Below are positions 1 to 10,224 of a DNA stretch of 64,000 bases, piece after piece. The stretch is from the NCBI GenBank assembly GCA_963977415.1, contig CAXBOS010000010.1:1-64000 (forward strand), read 5' to 3'. The notes under the pieces were generated by a model, which saw only the letters and a program-made list of their open reading frames with translations, did no database searches and was not told the DNA's origin. The DNA is from Croceimicrobium sp963977415 (GTDB lineage: Bacteria; Bacteroidota; Bacteroidia; Flavobacteriales; Schleiferiaceae). Position numbers and translations under genes: made by a program. How positions within the stretch are numbered: position 1 is the stretch's first letter; each line of letters begins with the position of its first letter.

Positions 1-283
1 GAAAAATTATAGGATAACTTTTCTAGCTATTACACACTTTGTGGTACGTTACCTTTTTAATGCTTTGGGGAAAGCCTCCGAGCGAGAATACAATTTATCG
101 CAGATAGCTTAGTAAAACCCACCGTATCTTTCTTTATACTCGCTAAATAACCAATCCCTTGTTATTCAAATAATAATGAATAATTTAACGGCTGGAAAAT
201 CTCATGGGGTGACTTCGCTAGAGACATTAGAATCTGAGTTTTTCCAACCGACCACCTTAGCTGAATAAAAGAGAAATCTACCG

Positions 284-2533
284 ATGCGATTGAAGACTCT
301 GCTTTTAAGTTTTACGCTCCTCTGCTCAGGCTTGCTTTCTGGGCAAGCCCACTTTTGGCCTTTTGGGCAGGGCTTAGGCTTGGACTTTAATCAAAATCCT
401 CCACAGTTAAGATCAGTACCATGGCAAAGAACTAGTACCCCACAATTTCAAAATGACTTGAATCAATGTTCTGTTTTTGAGGATGATTCGGGGCGGGTCC
501 TAGTATACTTTTTAAATGGGAAGTATATGGATGCTAATGATAATGTTATTTTTTCAGTGCCTAACTATCATCGAGCACCTGAGCTAATTTTAACAGATTT
601 TGGAAACATGGTAGGCTCTAAGCAGTCTAGCTTTTTTCGGTTTAACGATACCTTGTATCATACCTATACTTCTGGTATGCCGTTTATTGCCAATCTTCCT
701 ATTTACGGTAGGACAAATAACCTTAAGATTTATCTCAGAAGTTTTGTCAATATTAATGGCACTTGGTCTGTAAACCTAGTCGATAGTTTTCCCCGAATAA
801 ATAATTCTGTGGATTTTCAAAATGTTTTTAGCATTGTTGATCATCATCCAGACTCAGCAAAATATGTTCTATTTTCAGGCGTTGAAAAAGGAAGAATAAA
901 TATTCCGGGTGAATTTGAAGCGGCGTCGAAAAAAATATTAACCATTACTCCTTCTGGATTTATTGAAGCCCCTCTTAGCTTATCAACAAGTACACTCTAT
1001 TTTCTATATCAATGCAGTGCTTACTCAAACTTGACAAAGTCTATTTATTCTCATCATGATAACTATCCAGGTATCAATTATGTAAATAGGTATGAGCCTG
1101 TGTTTTTAAGCGGGAGCAATTTATCAACGGTTGTTTCGAAGGATTCCATGCTTATTTGTTCTCCAAATGATACTATTCTTACTTTTACTTCGCCGAGGGT
1201 TTGTAGAATAGGTCCTAATGAAAGGTATCTATTTATTTCAATGATGGTAAAAAATGGACAGCCGGATTTTATTCATAGGTTAATCAGATTTGATTTACTA
1301 TCGACTAACCAAATAGAATGGAACGCCACAGCAGTGGACCTAGGAGTTCCTTCAAGCTTATATATTAACGATATGCAATTTGGTCCCGACGGTCATTTGT
1401 ATTTTTTAAGTAGTGATGATTTTGACCGTGTTACTCCAAGAGCGGACTGCAATAAAATAGGCCGCATAATCAACCCTACGTCTTTAGACACTAGTCAAAT
1501 TTCGTGTCAGGAAAATTTTTTAACTACCCAAAATTGGCAGGCTTATGCTATGTTTCCTGACTTGACCAGTCGTCAGCGCCAGCAAAATACTTTTGAAATG
1601 CTATATGCCTGCCAAGATAGTGTGCAATTTAGATTAGATTTTGGCCGCGGAGTAGATAGCGTAATATGGAACTTTGGTGAACCGACACTAGGTGCGGCAA
1701 ACACTTCCCAAGATCTCGATCCGGTGGTAGCTTATCCACAAGCGGGTACTTATTTTGTGCGAGTGGAACTGTGGTGGCGGGGAGAAGTATTGCATACGCT
1801 CTCCGATAGCGTTGAAGTTCTACCAGTAATAGATTTTAGATTACCCGAGGACACTATTTTATGTGAAGGAGAAGAATTGCTGCTTGATGTCTCTCAAGAT
1901 TTTAGTGTACAATACCACTGGAATACGGGCGATACTACCGGACAGATTATAGTAGATAGCGCGGGGTGGTATCAAGTAGAACTCACCAATGCTTGCGGGC
2001 AAATGAGTGATAGTATTTGGGTAGATTATATTCCTGATCCTCAGGAGAGCTTACGCGATACTAGTCTTTGCGAGCAGGATTCGAACCTCTTGGTATCGCT
2101 TCCTTACAATGAAAACTACTTTTATCGCTGGAGCACAGGTGCAGATAGTTCGGCGATTAGTGTCAGCGATTCTGGGACTTATACGGTAACTTATGGCTCT
2201 TATTGCGATAGCATCACCGAAAGTTTTACTATTGAAAAGCGCCCTTGTTCTTGTGAGTTATTTATTCCCAATGCTTTTACTCCCAATGGCGATGGTTTAA
2301 ATGATGAATTTATTATTGTTAGTCCTTGCGAAGAACTGGAATTTGAGTTGTTAATCTTCAATCGCTGGGGAACTTTGGTGTATGACCAAAGCTCGGGTAC
2401 GCCTAGTTGGGACGGTTACTATAATGGTGAACTTACGCCAGGTGTTTATGTGTATAAGTTAAATTATCGCGGGCAATCTATGGCTGGCGCAGTGGAGGGG
2501 AAAGAGAGTGGTACTTTGACTTTGTTGCGGTAG
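284..2533 (+). CDS. T9SS-secreted protein with gliding-motility-associated C-terminal (type B) sorting domain
   Basis: The 749-residue product starts with a signal peptide (about residues 1-21) and is predicted to be exported and then moved across the outer membrane by the type IX system. The N-terminal two thirds match no family I recognise. Around residues 440-510 is a PKD-like beta-sandwich (VIWNFG, then GTYFVRVEL). Cysteine-containing Ig-like segments follow, and the last 90 residues (FIPNAFTPNGDGLNDEF, then FNRWGTLVY, then GVYVYKLNYRG) are the classic CHU_C/gliding C-terminal domain. A close paralogue lies inside the prophage at 21565-23811, and positions 1698-2295 are base-for-base identical to that copy. 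The function is probably surface adhesion or binding; the substrate is unknown. Confidence 0.85.
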   Translation: MRLKTLLLSFTLLCSGLLSGQAHFWPFGQGLGLDFNQNPPQLRSVPWQRTSTPQFQNDLNQCSVFEDDSGRVLVYFLNGKYMDANDNVIFSVPNYHRAPELILTDFGNMVGSKQSSFFRFNDTLYHTYTSGMPFIANLPIYGRTNNLKIYLRSFVNINGTWSVNLVDSFPRINNSVDFQNVFSIVDHHPDSAKYVLFSGVEKGRINIPGEFEAASKKILTITPSGFIEAPLSLSTSTLYFLYQCSAYSNLTKSIYSHHDNYPGINYVNRYEPVFLSGSNLSTVVSKDSMLICSPNDTILTFTSPRVCRIGPNERYLFISMMVKNGQPDFIHRLIRFDLLSTNQIEWNATAVDLGVPSSLYINDMQFGPDGHLYFLSSDDFDRVTPRADCNKIGRIINPTSLDTSQISCQENFLTTQNWQAYAMFPDLTSRQRQQNTFEMLYACQDSVQFRLDFGRGVDSVIWNFGEPTLGAANTSQDLDPVVAYPQAGTYFVRVELWWRGEVLHTLSDSVEVLPVIDFRLPEDTILCEGEELLLDVSQDFSVQYHWNTGDTTGQIIVDSAGWYQVELTNACGQMSDSIWVDYIPDPQESLRDTSLCEQDSNLLVSLPYNENYFYRWSTGADSSAISVSDSGTYTVTYGSYCDSITESFTIEKRPCSCELFIPNAFTPNGDGLNDEFIIVSPCEELEFELLIFNRWGTLVYDQSSGTPSWDGYYNGELTPGVYVYKLNYRGQSMAGAVEGKESGTLTLLR

Positions 2534-2784
2534 TATTCTCTTTGTCTTAAGTCTCTTTGTCTGACACTGTACCGAAAAGTCTTTTAATTGGATTAAAGAA
2601 ATTGTTTTCACCGGTCATAGGCTTGCTTATCCTAAAAGGTGCATAATGTGTATTAGCAGATTCTTAGAAACTGATAATTATTGTTTTTGGAATAAGCGAA
2701 ATACGCTTTTCCAAGTATTCGTGTTTTTTCAGTAGTAATGACAAGGACAATAATTATTGGTTCTTTAGCATTATGGTTATAACT

Positions 2785-3393
2785 ATGAGAAAATTCTTAT
2801 TCACATTATTGCTTATTTCCTCTTCTATATGCCTGATCGCACAGAAAGGCGAAACGTGGCTAGGACTACATTCTGGCTTCGGTGTGCAAACCATTGTTCA
2901 AACCAAGAAAAATATCCCAAACTTCTCTCCTAGTTCGAGTGGTGCTAGGGAAAATGGCCTGAGTTTTAGCTATCTTTTCACTAAAAATATAGCAGTCTAT
3001 TTAGAGGGTGCCGTAAAGCAGCACTGGCAGGAATACTATTCTGGCCAAAACCATGTTTCTGCCACTATAAACACAGGACGTTACTCTATTGGAATGAGAA
3101 TGCCATTCATGGTTTCTCCAAACGGTTTTGAACTCGTTGTAGATTACGGTTATTATTATGAAAGAGAGTATTTGAGATTCAATGAGAATTATGATCCTAC
3201 TATTGATAACTTAAAACCACCTCTGATAAACAATCATGGATTGCTGGCAGCATTTGGTGTAAATTTCCGTTTTTCTAAAGAACAAAGATTGGTTCCAAGT
3301 ATTCATTTTAAAGTTAATATGGATGTTGGTAGCTCTAATGCAGTAAAAAGACATTCTCACCTTGCAGTATTCGGAATTAATTATAGATTATAG
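2785..3393 (+). CDS. Small secreted beta-barrel-like outer-membrane protein
   Basis: The product is about 202 residues and begins with a signal peptide ending near LIAQ (hydrophobic core LFTLLLISSSICL). The remainder alternates polar and aromatic residues, with glycine-rich turns, and ends in a terminal strand closing on an aromatic-rich segment (FGINYRL), as in small eight-stranded outer-membrane barrels. I chose the ATG at 2785 because it gives a compact signal peptide; an in-frame ATG at 2773 would add four residues. No specific family is recognised and no operon partner is evident. Confidence 0.6.
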   Translation: MRKFLFTLLLISSSICLIAQKGETWLGLHSGFGVQTIVQTKKNIPNFSPSSSGARENGLSFSYLFTKNIAVYLEGAVKQHWQEYYSGQNHVSATINTGRYSIGMRMPFMVSPNGFELVVDYGYYYEREYLRFNENYDPTIDNLKPPLINNHGLLAAFGVNFRFSKEQRLVPSIHFKVNMDVGSSNAVKRHSHLAVFGINYRL

Positions 3394-3588
3394 TATAAAT
3401 TTTTTAGAGTGTATCTGCTCTCTTTTTACTGCTACATTCTTTCATATCCTTCTAAGGAAGCGCCTGAGGTTCCGCTAGCTACCGCAGGAATTGAGGTATT
3501 TGCCTCTAAGCTTGATTGATTTATTCCAAGCCTTAATTCGCGTAAGCTATTAAATCCATTTTCATCTCCACAATTCCTAAATTGCGGC

Positions 3589-4002
3589 ATGATTAAGATG
3601 AAAAGCTTTCTCCACTATTTAAGCTTTGTACAGATACCCCTATATTTGTTGGGTATGTATTGGTTTATCCACCCAGCACTGGTAGGCGGAAAAGACTTTT
3701 TAGGTGATATTAATGCCGCTCTTCTTGCGCTTGGTGTTGCTTTAAGTTTCTCTTCCTTAAGTGACCCATCTAGAAATAGATCCCTTGCTAAAAAGGTCTT
3801 TAGGGCCAATCGTATTAAATGGTTGACAAGAATGTTGTTGTTAATGATAATTCTATTATTTGTAATGGCCGTTTTTTTGAGTTTGGCCGAAAATAAGATC
3901 TCAGAAATAAGCACGAGTCTTTTTGTTTTGGGAATTGGATTGATGGCCAATCTAAGGCAACTGGTAGAGATGAATGAATTTGCCAAAGCACAAGAAGGAT
4001 AG
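3589..4002 (+). CDS. Small integral membrane protein of unknown function
   Basis: This 137-residue protein has about four hydrophobic segments (near residues 10-30, 38-55, 80-100 and 105-125). A basic loop (DPSRNRSLAKKVFRANRIKW) in the middle predicts a cytoplasmic connector. I do not recognise a family. It sits 106 bases before the histidine kinase at 4109 on the same strand, but nothing in the sequence proves co-transcription. An overlapping antisense reading frame exists but has no protein-like features. Confidence 0.55.
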   Translation: MIKMKSFLHYLSFVQIPLYLLGMYWFIHPALVGGKDFLGDINAALLALGVALSFSSLSDPSRNRSLAKKVFRANRIKWLTRMLLLMIILLFVMAVFLSLAENKISEISTSLFVLGIGLMANLRQLVEMNEFAKAQEG

Positions 4003-4108
4003 CAAGGCAGGGGAAGAAAAGATTTTAATTTAGCCTTATTTTCCTCATATTTACCGCCTCAAAATTTAAGCCTTTTAGGGATGAGGCTTTCTAGACTAAT
4101 TAATTAGA

Positions 4109-5404
4109 ATGGGGGATTTAATTGGGAAATTGATTAACCTGGGGGAGGAAGCTGGTTTATCTAAGCAAGAGATTGGGAAATTAAGGATTGTTAACGCAAT
4201 GTCTTTACTTTCTTGTCTTAGTACCTTAATCATGTTGCTGATTGCAGTAGCTAATGTTAGCTCTCAGGAATTTATTTTCTTTCTTCTTGTTATTGCAATT
4301 TCCACATCAATACCTCTTATTTTAAATAAGATAAGGCACCCTCGTTATGCTCGAAATTACTTTGTGTTTTCCGCCTATTCGATTGTTACATCCTTATCAG
4401 TCCTTTTAGGTTCTGAACATAATTATCATTATTTTCTTTTTGGTGGCATTGGTATTCCTTTGTATTTTATATCTAGTGATCACAAGATTCAGAGGGTTAT
4501 CATGTCTTTATTGTCTATACCGCTCTGGTTTTATCTGCAATGGCATTTTGATAATTTTCAACCCTATATAATTTTGGATGATAGCTTTTCAGAATGGGCA
4601 AAGTATATAAATGTGACCTTGGCATTCTTAACTGTATTTGCAACTGCTATAGTTTTTATTAAGGAGAATGAGGATTATGTTAAACAGGTTTTAAAAAGTA
4701 AAGAAGACTTAGAGAGCTTAAACAAGCAGTTAGAACAATTTGCGTATTCGGTTTCCCACGATTTAAAGGCACCAATTGGGAATGTTTTTGCTTTAATTCA
4801 GTATTTGAGGGAAGAAGAGGCTAAAAATATTTCTACAGAGGGCTTAGAGGTTTTTCAAATGATTGAGCAGAGTTCGCAAAGATCTATTGATATGATTTCC
4901 GCCATTCTAGAATATTCTAGGCTTAGCTCGGGTCTGATTTCAATAAAAAACTTTGAATTACAAGAAGTACTAGAGGAGCTTAAACAGACCATCACGGTAC
5001 CTAAGCATTTAAGTTTTGAAATGCCCGCTTATCCTTTAACGATGAAAGGCGTTCGTATTCAATTGGTGCAAGTATTTGCGAACTTTCTAAGTAATGCGAT
5101 GAAGTACAACAAAACTCAAGGTGGATGGGTTAAAGTTGAAATTCTGACTCTCGACGAAAATTGGTTAGAAATTCATATTAAAGATAATGGCCCGGGTATA
5201 TCTAAAGAGCTTCAGGGCGAAATATTTAATTTATTCTCTACCGCGAATAAGGAGGAGCGAAGTGACAGCACTGGAATTGGTTTGGCCATCGTAAAAAGGC
5301 TGGTGGAACAGAATAAGGGTAGTGTCGGAGTGTATTCAATAATAGGAGAGGGTAGTGACTTCTGGTTTAAATGGCCGATTGATCAAACCGAATTGAGGGC
5401 ATAA
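4109..5404 (+). CDS. Membrane sensor histidine kinase
   Basis: The 431-residue protein has an N-terminal membrane region (residues about 25-190, roughly six hydrophobic helices), a short coiled linker, then a HisKA domain with the phospho-acceptor histidine at residue 217 (SVSHDLKAP). A HATPase_c domain follows with an N box (NFLSNAMKYN), G1 box (DNGPGI) and G2 region (GIGLAIV). It should autophosphorylate and signal to a partner, but no response regulator with a receiver domain is adjacent; the AraC-type gene downstream lacks a receiver. The stimulus cannot be read from the sequence. Confidence 0.85.
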   Translation: MGDLIGKLINLGEEAGLSKQEIGKLRIVNAMSLLSCLSTLIMLLIAVANVSSQEFIFFLLVIAISTSIPLILNKIRHPRYARNYFVFSAYSIVTSLSVLLGSEHNYHYFLFGGIGIPLYFISSDHKIQRVIMSLLSIPLWFYLQWHFDNFQPYIILDDSFSEWAKYINVTLAFLTVFATAIVFIKENEDYVKQVLKSKEDLESLNKQLEQFAYSVSHDLKAPIGNVFALIQYLREEEAKNISTEGLEVFQMIEQSSQRSIDMISAILEYSRLSSGLISIKNFELQEVLEELKQTITVPKHLSFEMPAYPLTMKGVRIQLVQVFANFLSNAMKYNKTQGGWVKVEILTLDENWLEIHIKDNGPGISKELQGEIFNLFSTANKEERSDSTGIGLAIVKRLVEQNKGSVGVYSIIGEGSDFWFKWPIDQTELRA

Positions 5405-5535
5405 AGGAGACAAAGTAGAATAACTAAAGTTTGAAATTAATCGCTAGGAAAGGCAGGCTCTGATCGTTCCTTGTTATAATTACCAACTTTTGGTTATTAC
5501 CTTATATTCGCCATGAGATTTGTAAATCTATTTTA

Positions 5536-6357
5536 ATGCGCTTTACTGGTGAAAATGAGGAATATCTTGAGGTTTTAGATATCAATTCTAATAACTCTAA
5601 AGTAATAGAGAAAACAGCTACCAGTGAATTGCGCATCCTTTGGTTTGTAGCTGACGAAAACGAATTGGTATTAGACTCAGTTAAAATGAACTTTCATTCT
5701 GGCCAACTAATTTGTATAACCGAGTTTAATCATATTGAGGTCATTCGCCTTAGCCAGGCCAAATTAATTAAATGGAATAAGCAATTTTTTTGCGTACTCC
5801 TGCATGATAGTGAGGTTAGTTGCAGAGGTTTACTTTTTTATGGGGCGGCGGTTACGCCAATTTTAGATTTAAAAGAAGAGCATATTAAACCACTGCATGC
5901 GGTTTGGGAAGTTTTGGAGCATGAACTTTTAAGTAAAGATGGCTATCAATTAGAAATGCTGCAAATGCTTCTGAAACGGATACTCATTCTTTGTACGCGA
6001 TTTTATAAAGATTTATTTGATGTTCAGCAACTAGATGATTCCATGGACTTGATGCGGCACTATCATTTTTTGGTAGAGCAACATTTCAGATCCAAACATC
6101 AAGTAGCTGATTATGCGGAACTTCTTAATAAATCTCCAAAAACCTTAGCGAATACTTTTAAAAAGTTAAACCTTAAATCTCCCTTACGCTTCATTCAAGA
6201 AAGACTTGCCTTAGAAGCAAGAAGGCTGCTTTACTATTCAGATAAAAGTATTTCGGAAATTGGCTATGACCTCGGCTTTGAGGATATACAAAGCTTCAGC
6301 CGCTTTTTTAAAAAGGAGTGTTCTGTTTCCCCTAATCAGTTCAGAAAAGAGCTATAA
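5536..6357 (+). CDS. AraC-family transcriptional regulator
   Basis: The 273-residue protein has an N-terminal cupin-like ligand or dimerisation region and a C-terminal AraC/XylS double helix-turn-helix (residues about 175-272). Diagnostic elements are the first helix pair (VADYAELLNKSPKTLANTF), the linker with FIQERLALEARRLL, and the second HTH with ISEIGYDLGFEDIQSFSRFFKK and SPNQFRK. It lies 92 bases upstream of, and co-directional with, the AhpD-like gene and lipoprotein at 6450-7905, which are the obvious candidate targets. Regulation of these genes is inferred from position only. Confidence 0.85.
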   Translation: MRFTGENEEYLEVLDINSNNSKVIEKTATSELRILWFVADENELVLDSVKMNFHSGQLICITEFNHIEVIRLSQAKLIKWNKQFFCVLLHDSEVSCRGLLFYGAAVTPILDLKEEHIKPLHAVWEVLEHELLSKDGYQLEMLQMLLKRILILCTRFYKDLFDVQQLDDSMDLMRHYHFLVEQHFRSKHQVADYAELLNKSPKTLANTFKKLNLKSPLRFIQERLALEARRLLYYSDKSISEIGYDLGFEDIQSFSRFFKKECSVSPNQFRKEL

Positions 6358-6449
6358 GGGAAAAATTGCCAACAGTTGGGGAAAAGAGGCTCAGTTCTAT
6401 TCCTAGTTTAAGCTGCACATTTGTTCTGTAATTAAAAACACAGAATAAA

Positions 6450-6998
6450 ATGATAAATTTTAGCATTCCAAAAAGGAGTGAAGTCAGCGAAGATAATCAA
6501 GTAATTTTCGATAATTTAAAAAAGAATATTGGATTTGTTCCTAATCTTTATGCATATTACGCAAAAAGTAATACCGCTTTATCTGATTATCTAAATCTTC
6601 AAAATAGAAAAAGTACCCTTAAGGCGAAAGAACGTGAGGTGATAAACCTAGTAGTGAGTCAGTTCAACGATTGTAAATATTGTCTTGCAGCTCACACTGC
6701 GATTGGTAAAATGAATGGCTTTAATGATTCCGAAATACTAAGTATTAGAGGCGGTTCCGCTCCTTTTGATGCGAAGCTCAATGCATTAGCGCAATTTGTT
6801 CATTCTACGGTTCAAAATCATGGCAGAGCAACACAGAAAGCGAAGGATGAATTTTTTGCAGTGGGCTACGATGAGGAAAATCTTATCGACGTGGTGATGG
6901 TAATTGGTGATAAAATCATCAGTAATTACATTCATAATATCACTGACTTTGCGGTTGACTTTCCTTTAGCGCCTGCATTAAGAGAAGAATTAGTATAA
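6450..6998 (+). CDS. Carboxymuconolactone decarboxylase / AhpD-like peroxidase-family protein
   Basis: The 182-residue product matches the AhpD/CMD fold. The helical core carries the redox CxxC motif with its trailing histidine (DCKYCLAAHT, residues about 73-82), preceded by LKAKEREVINLVVSQ, which is typical of the peroxidase-related subgroup. Members act as thiol-dependent alkylhydroperoxidase-like reductases. It directly precedes the lipoprotein gene at 7018 with 19 bases between, so the two are probably one transcript, with the AraC-type gene just upstream a likely regulator. The actual substrate is unknown. Confidence 0.8.
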   Translation: MINFSIPKRSEVSEDNQVIFDNLKKNIGFVPNLYAYYAKSNTALSDYLNLQNRKSTLKAKEREVINLVVSQFNDCKYCLAAHTAIGKMNGFNDSEILSIRGGSAPFDAKLNALAQFVHSTVQNHGRATQKAKDEFFAVGYDEENLIDVVMVIGDKIISNYIHNITDFAVDFPLAPALREELV

Positions 6999-7017
6999 AT
7001 TTATAAAACATATAAAA

Positions 7018-7905
7018 ATGAAAAATTTAAAATTAATGGCACTTATTTTAGGAAGTGCAAGTATTTTGATTTCTTGTGAAGAAGACACGACGAACGAGAA
7101 CAATGTAAACAATGCTTCACTAAGGTTGGAATTGACTGGCTTAGAGAATTTAGGGGAAGGATTCATCTATGAAAATTGGATCATAGTAGATGGGAAAGCG
7201 GTACCAGCTGGTACTTTTAATGTAAGCAGTGCTGGAGAGCTTAGTCAAACTAGTTTTGCGGTTGATGCAGCACAGTTAGCCGCGGCATCCACCTATGTCC
7301 TTACCATTGAGCCAAGTCCGGACCCAGACCCAAGCCCCAGTAAAGTGCATATTTTAGCGGGTGATTTTGCTGCGGGACTTGCAAATGTGAGCATTGGTCA
7401 TCCAGCTGCTTTGGCTGATGATTTTAGCCAGGCGAGCGGACAGTATATTCTTGCCACTCCAACCGATGGAGCTATGAATAGCGATGAAAGTAGTGGCGTT
7501 TGGTGGCTCGATCCAAGTGGGCCATCGGCAACTTTAAACTTACCCACATTACCAGAAGGTTGGCTTTACGAAGGTTGGGCAGTTATTAATGGAGTGCCTG
7601 TTTCTACTGGAACTTTTGCAAGCGTAACAGGCTCAGATAATTCTGCAATTTACAGTGGATCAGTTGCTGGACCTCCCTTTCCAGGTGAAGACTTTCTAAT
7701 AAATGCTCCTGCTGGCCTAAGTTTTCCTCTTGATTTGTCGGGTGCAAATGTGGTTATATCGGTGGAGCCATTCCCCGACAATAGTCCTGCACCTTTTACT
7801 TTAAAACCTTTGATTGCTCAAGTACCTAATAGTGCAATGACTCATACTTTGTTAGGTATGGATAACAATGCTATGAGTAGTCCGACTGGATTAGTTAGAA
7901 GATAG
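7018..7905 (+). CDS. Lipoprotein with two anti-sigma-factor-like repeat domains
   Basis: The 295-residue protein has a lipoprotein signal (ASILISC, lipobox cysteine at residue 20) and is predicted to be anchored to a membrane. Two homologous beta-rich repeats follow, one near residues 35-130 and one near 165-265. Each contains a Y-E-x-W ... DG/NG-x-PV-x-x-GTF signature (YENWIIVDGKAVPAGTF and YEGWAVINGVPVSTGTF) that resembles the extracytoplasmic part of anti-sigma-K-like proteins. No transmembrane helix or sigma factor is adjacent, so that resemblance should not be taken as function. It ends shortly before a hairpin terminator at 7938-7972. Confidence 0.65.
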   Translation: MKNLKLMALILGSASILISCEEDTTNENNVNNASLRLELTGLENLGEGFIYENWIIVDGKAVPAGTFNVSSAGELSQTSFAVDAAQLAAASTYVLTIEPSPDPDPSPSKVHILAGDFAAGLANVSIGHPAALADDFSQASGQYILATPTDGAMNSDESSGVWWLDPSGPSATLNLPTLPEGWLYEGWAVINGVPVSTGTFASVTGSDNSAIYSGSVAGPPFPGEDFLINAPAGLSFPLDLSGANVVISVEPFPDNSPAPFTLKPLIAQVPNSAMTHTLLGMDNNAMSSPTGLVRR

Positions 7906-7937
7906 ATTTATTGGTTGATGTTGGTTTGTTGTTTACC

Positions 7938-7972
7938 TAAAAAGGGCTCATTTTAATGGGCTCTTTTTTTCC
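7938..7972 (+). terminator. Rho-independent terminator after the lipoprotein gene
   Basis: An A-rich stretch leads into GGGCTCATT, which pairs with AATGGGCTC (two G-U wobbles in RNA) and is followed by seven T. It closes the AraC / AhpD / lipoprotein transcription unit. Confidence 0.7.
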
Positions 7973-8207
7973 ATTTTATGGTATTCGTAGAAGATGGCTT
8001 TTAATTCTTTAAATAAATTTAAAGATTCTTTGAATGCTAGCATAATTGCCAAATTAATGGGCATTAATTAAGCCAGAGTTAGCGGGCAAAAGATATTAAG
8101 AAAATAACGAGACTCGCTTAAAGTGAAGGCAGTATTTTATGGTTAAAATTGACGACAGATAAAACTCGCTTTTCAGAGATTAAATAGTCAGCTGCTTCTT
8201 ACATTTT

Positions 8208-9779
8208 TTAAGAGACTTTAGCCTTAATTGGCAACTTAATAGTAAAACTGCTTCCTCTGCCCATTTTGCTTTTAACAGTGATCTTTCCTTCAAGGAGTTC
8301 AACAAAGTCTTTACAAAGTAACAGCCCTAAACCAGAGCCTTTTTCATTTTCTGTGCCTCTCGTGGAAGCATTGGTTTCTAGTTTAAACAGCCCTTGGCGC
8401 TGCTCTTCGGTCATGCCAATGCCAGTATCGCTAATCGTAATTTCTACCTGTCTAGTATCGCTTAAAGCGCTAAGGATAATTTCACCTCCATTACCAGTAA
8501 ATTTTATAGCATTATTTACTAAATTCCTTATAATAGTTTCTAGCATATCAGGATCACTCTCAACGATGACTTTAGCATCAACGGAGGAAGATAAACTTAT
8601 TGATTTGCGACTAGCGGCTGCTTTTGTTGAGATGAAAACATTCTTTACTACTTCATTGATAATTAGATTTTTATATTTTGGTTGAACTTTCCCCCGTTGA
8701 GAGTTGGCCCAGTTTAGAAGATTATCTAGCAAAAGCTTAGTACCTATAATGGATTGATTAATAAGCTTAAAATACTCTTTTCTCTCGCTATCCTCTAGAG
8801 CCGAATCATTATCCTGTAAAAGCTCTGAGAGACTTAATGTGTTACCGATGGGTCCTCTCAGGTCATGGGCAATGATGGAGAACATTTTGTCCTTAGTGTC
8901 ATTAAGATCCTTAAGTTTTATTTGGTTTTCCTTTAATTCCTTTAAGGCTTGATATTTCTCGGTAATATCTTGGATCACAACTAGTGAGGCTTGTGGCTCA
9001 TCATGTTTATTACAAATGGAACTTGTAGAAACTTCACCCCAAAGTCTCGCCCCATCCTTTCTTAAAAAGGGTTTAGTTAAATTGGACTCAGCGAGGTTTG
9101 TTGGTGATTTTTCGAGTCCTTGAAAAAGGTTTTCATTATCCTCTGGGTATATAAAGCTTTGAAACTTTTTCCTAAGAATTTCGCTTGATGTGCAGCCAAT
9201 AAAGTCGCAGAAGGCTTGATTACACTTGGTAATTAGGCCATTCAGATCTATCAAAATTGAAGGAATAACAGATTGCGTAAAAAGACTGCGAAATTCTTCT
9301 TCACTAAAGCGCAATTCTTCCTCGGCTTTGATTCGAGCGGTAATATCTCGAATTACGCCAACCAAAAACTTATTACCATCACTGTCAATGAAGCGTGACT
9401 TTTTAGTGGATATAATTCTAGAGGGCTTTCCTTCAACGGTTAAGGATTCTTCATTTATATTTTCAATGCCGTCTGCAAGAACTTGTCGATCAATGGCCAG
9501 AAAACTTTCTCGTTCTTCGGGAGCAACATGTTCGGCTAAAGTTTTTCCAATCACATTTTCCCGACCGATTTGAAAAACTTCGCAGAAGACGTCGTTAACT
9601 AATACTAGACGGCTATCAGCATCTTTAACAAAAACAGGATCGCCTAAAGTATTTAGGCTAAGTGTTAGAAAGTCATTTCTCTTTTGTTCATTCTCTTTAA
9701 GATTCTTCTTTAAAAGTTCATTTTCACTTTCAAGATCCTTAACCTTCGCTTCTAAAAGGCTGATAGATAATCGTGTCAT
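8208..9779 (-). CDS. PAS-PAS sensor histidine kinase (cytoplasmic)
   Basis: The 523-residue kinase has no membrane segment. A short N-terminal coiled coil (residues about 5-40) leads into two PAS domains with PAC-like ends (about 40-155, GVIRDITARIKAEEELRFSE, and about 160-285, VVIQDITEKYQALKE). A HisKA domain follows (FSIIAHDLRGPIGN), then HATPase_c with N box (NLVNNAIKF), G1 (DTGIGM) and G2 (GSGLGLLLC). It is transcribed on its own and no response regulator is adjacent. PAS ligands cannot be predicted here; the first PAS carries FVKDADSRLVLVN, a common generic signature. Confidence 0.85.
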   Translation of the reverse strand: MTRLSISLLEAKVKDLESENELLKKNLKENEQKRNDFLTLSLNTLGDPVFVKDADSRLVLVNDVFCEVFQIGRENVIGKTLAEHVAPEERESFLAIDRQVLADGIENINEESLTVEGKPSRIISTKKSRFIDSDGNKFLVGVIRDITARIKAEEELRFSEEEFRSLFTQSVIPSILIDLNGLITKCNQAFCDFIGCTSSEILRKKFQSFIYPEDNENLFQGLEKSPTNLAESNLTKPFLRKDGARLWGEVSTSSICNKHDEPQASLVVIQDITEKYQALKELKENQIKLKDLNDTKDKMFSIIAHDLRGPIGNTLSLSELLQDNDSALEDSERKEYFKLINQSIIGTKLLLDNLLNWANSQRGKVQPKYKNLIINEVVKNVFISTKAAASRKSISLSSSVDAKVIVESDPDMLETIIRNLVNNAIKFTGNGGEIILSALSDTRQVEITISDTGIGMTEEQRQGLFKLETNASTRGTENEKGSGLGLLLCKDFVELLEGKITVKSKMGRGSSFTIKLPIKAKVS

Positions 9780-10224
9780 TATGAATGAATTTGCTCATGA
9801 AGGTACGGAATTATTACAAGCTCTCCAAAGGGATGAAGATTTATGGATAGAATCAAATTGATACTTAGTTTAAAGCCGAACTCAGGTAAGTGAAGCCATT
9901 TACTGAGTTATTTTTATAAAGCATACGCCACTGTTTAGCTAAATAGGTTTATTGTAATGTCTGGTCTTTCAATCGAATTTAAAAACGATTCAATATTTGG
10001 TTAAAAGAATAAAATGACATTCTTGGATAAGGCAATTTATGAGGATTATATAGAGACTATATTTGTTCAGGCTAAATTGAAAATGGTGGTTAAGGCATTT
10101 GGCTTGCTTTCGCGATTATTAAGTTTCAGTAGCCTTCATAGGCTCGCTTTAGTGAAAGCAATGAATTAAGGACTTTACCCAAAATTAATTATTTGAGGCT
10201 TATTGATTTTATAAACCAAATACT
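9780..10224. other. Intergenic stretch between divergent genes
   Basis: This AT-rich spacer of 445 bases separates the minus-strand histidine kinase from the plus-strand CotH gene and must carry both promoters. I see no RNA gene, repeat or strong hairpin. A 51-codon open frame (10014-10169) exists but has no supporting features. Confidence 0.5.

Noticed and set aside
10014..10169. 51-codon open frame between the histidine kinase and CotH genes
   Set aside because: No conserved-looking sequence, signal, motif or ribosome-binding context supports it.
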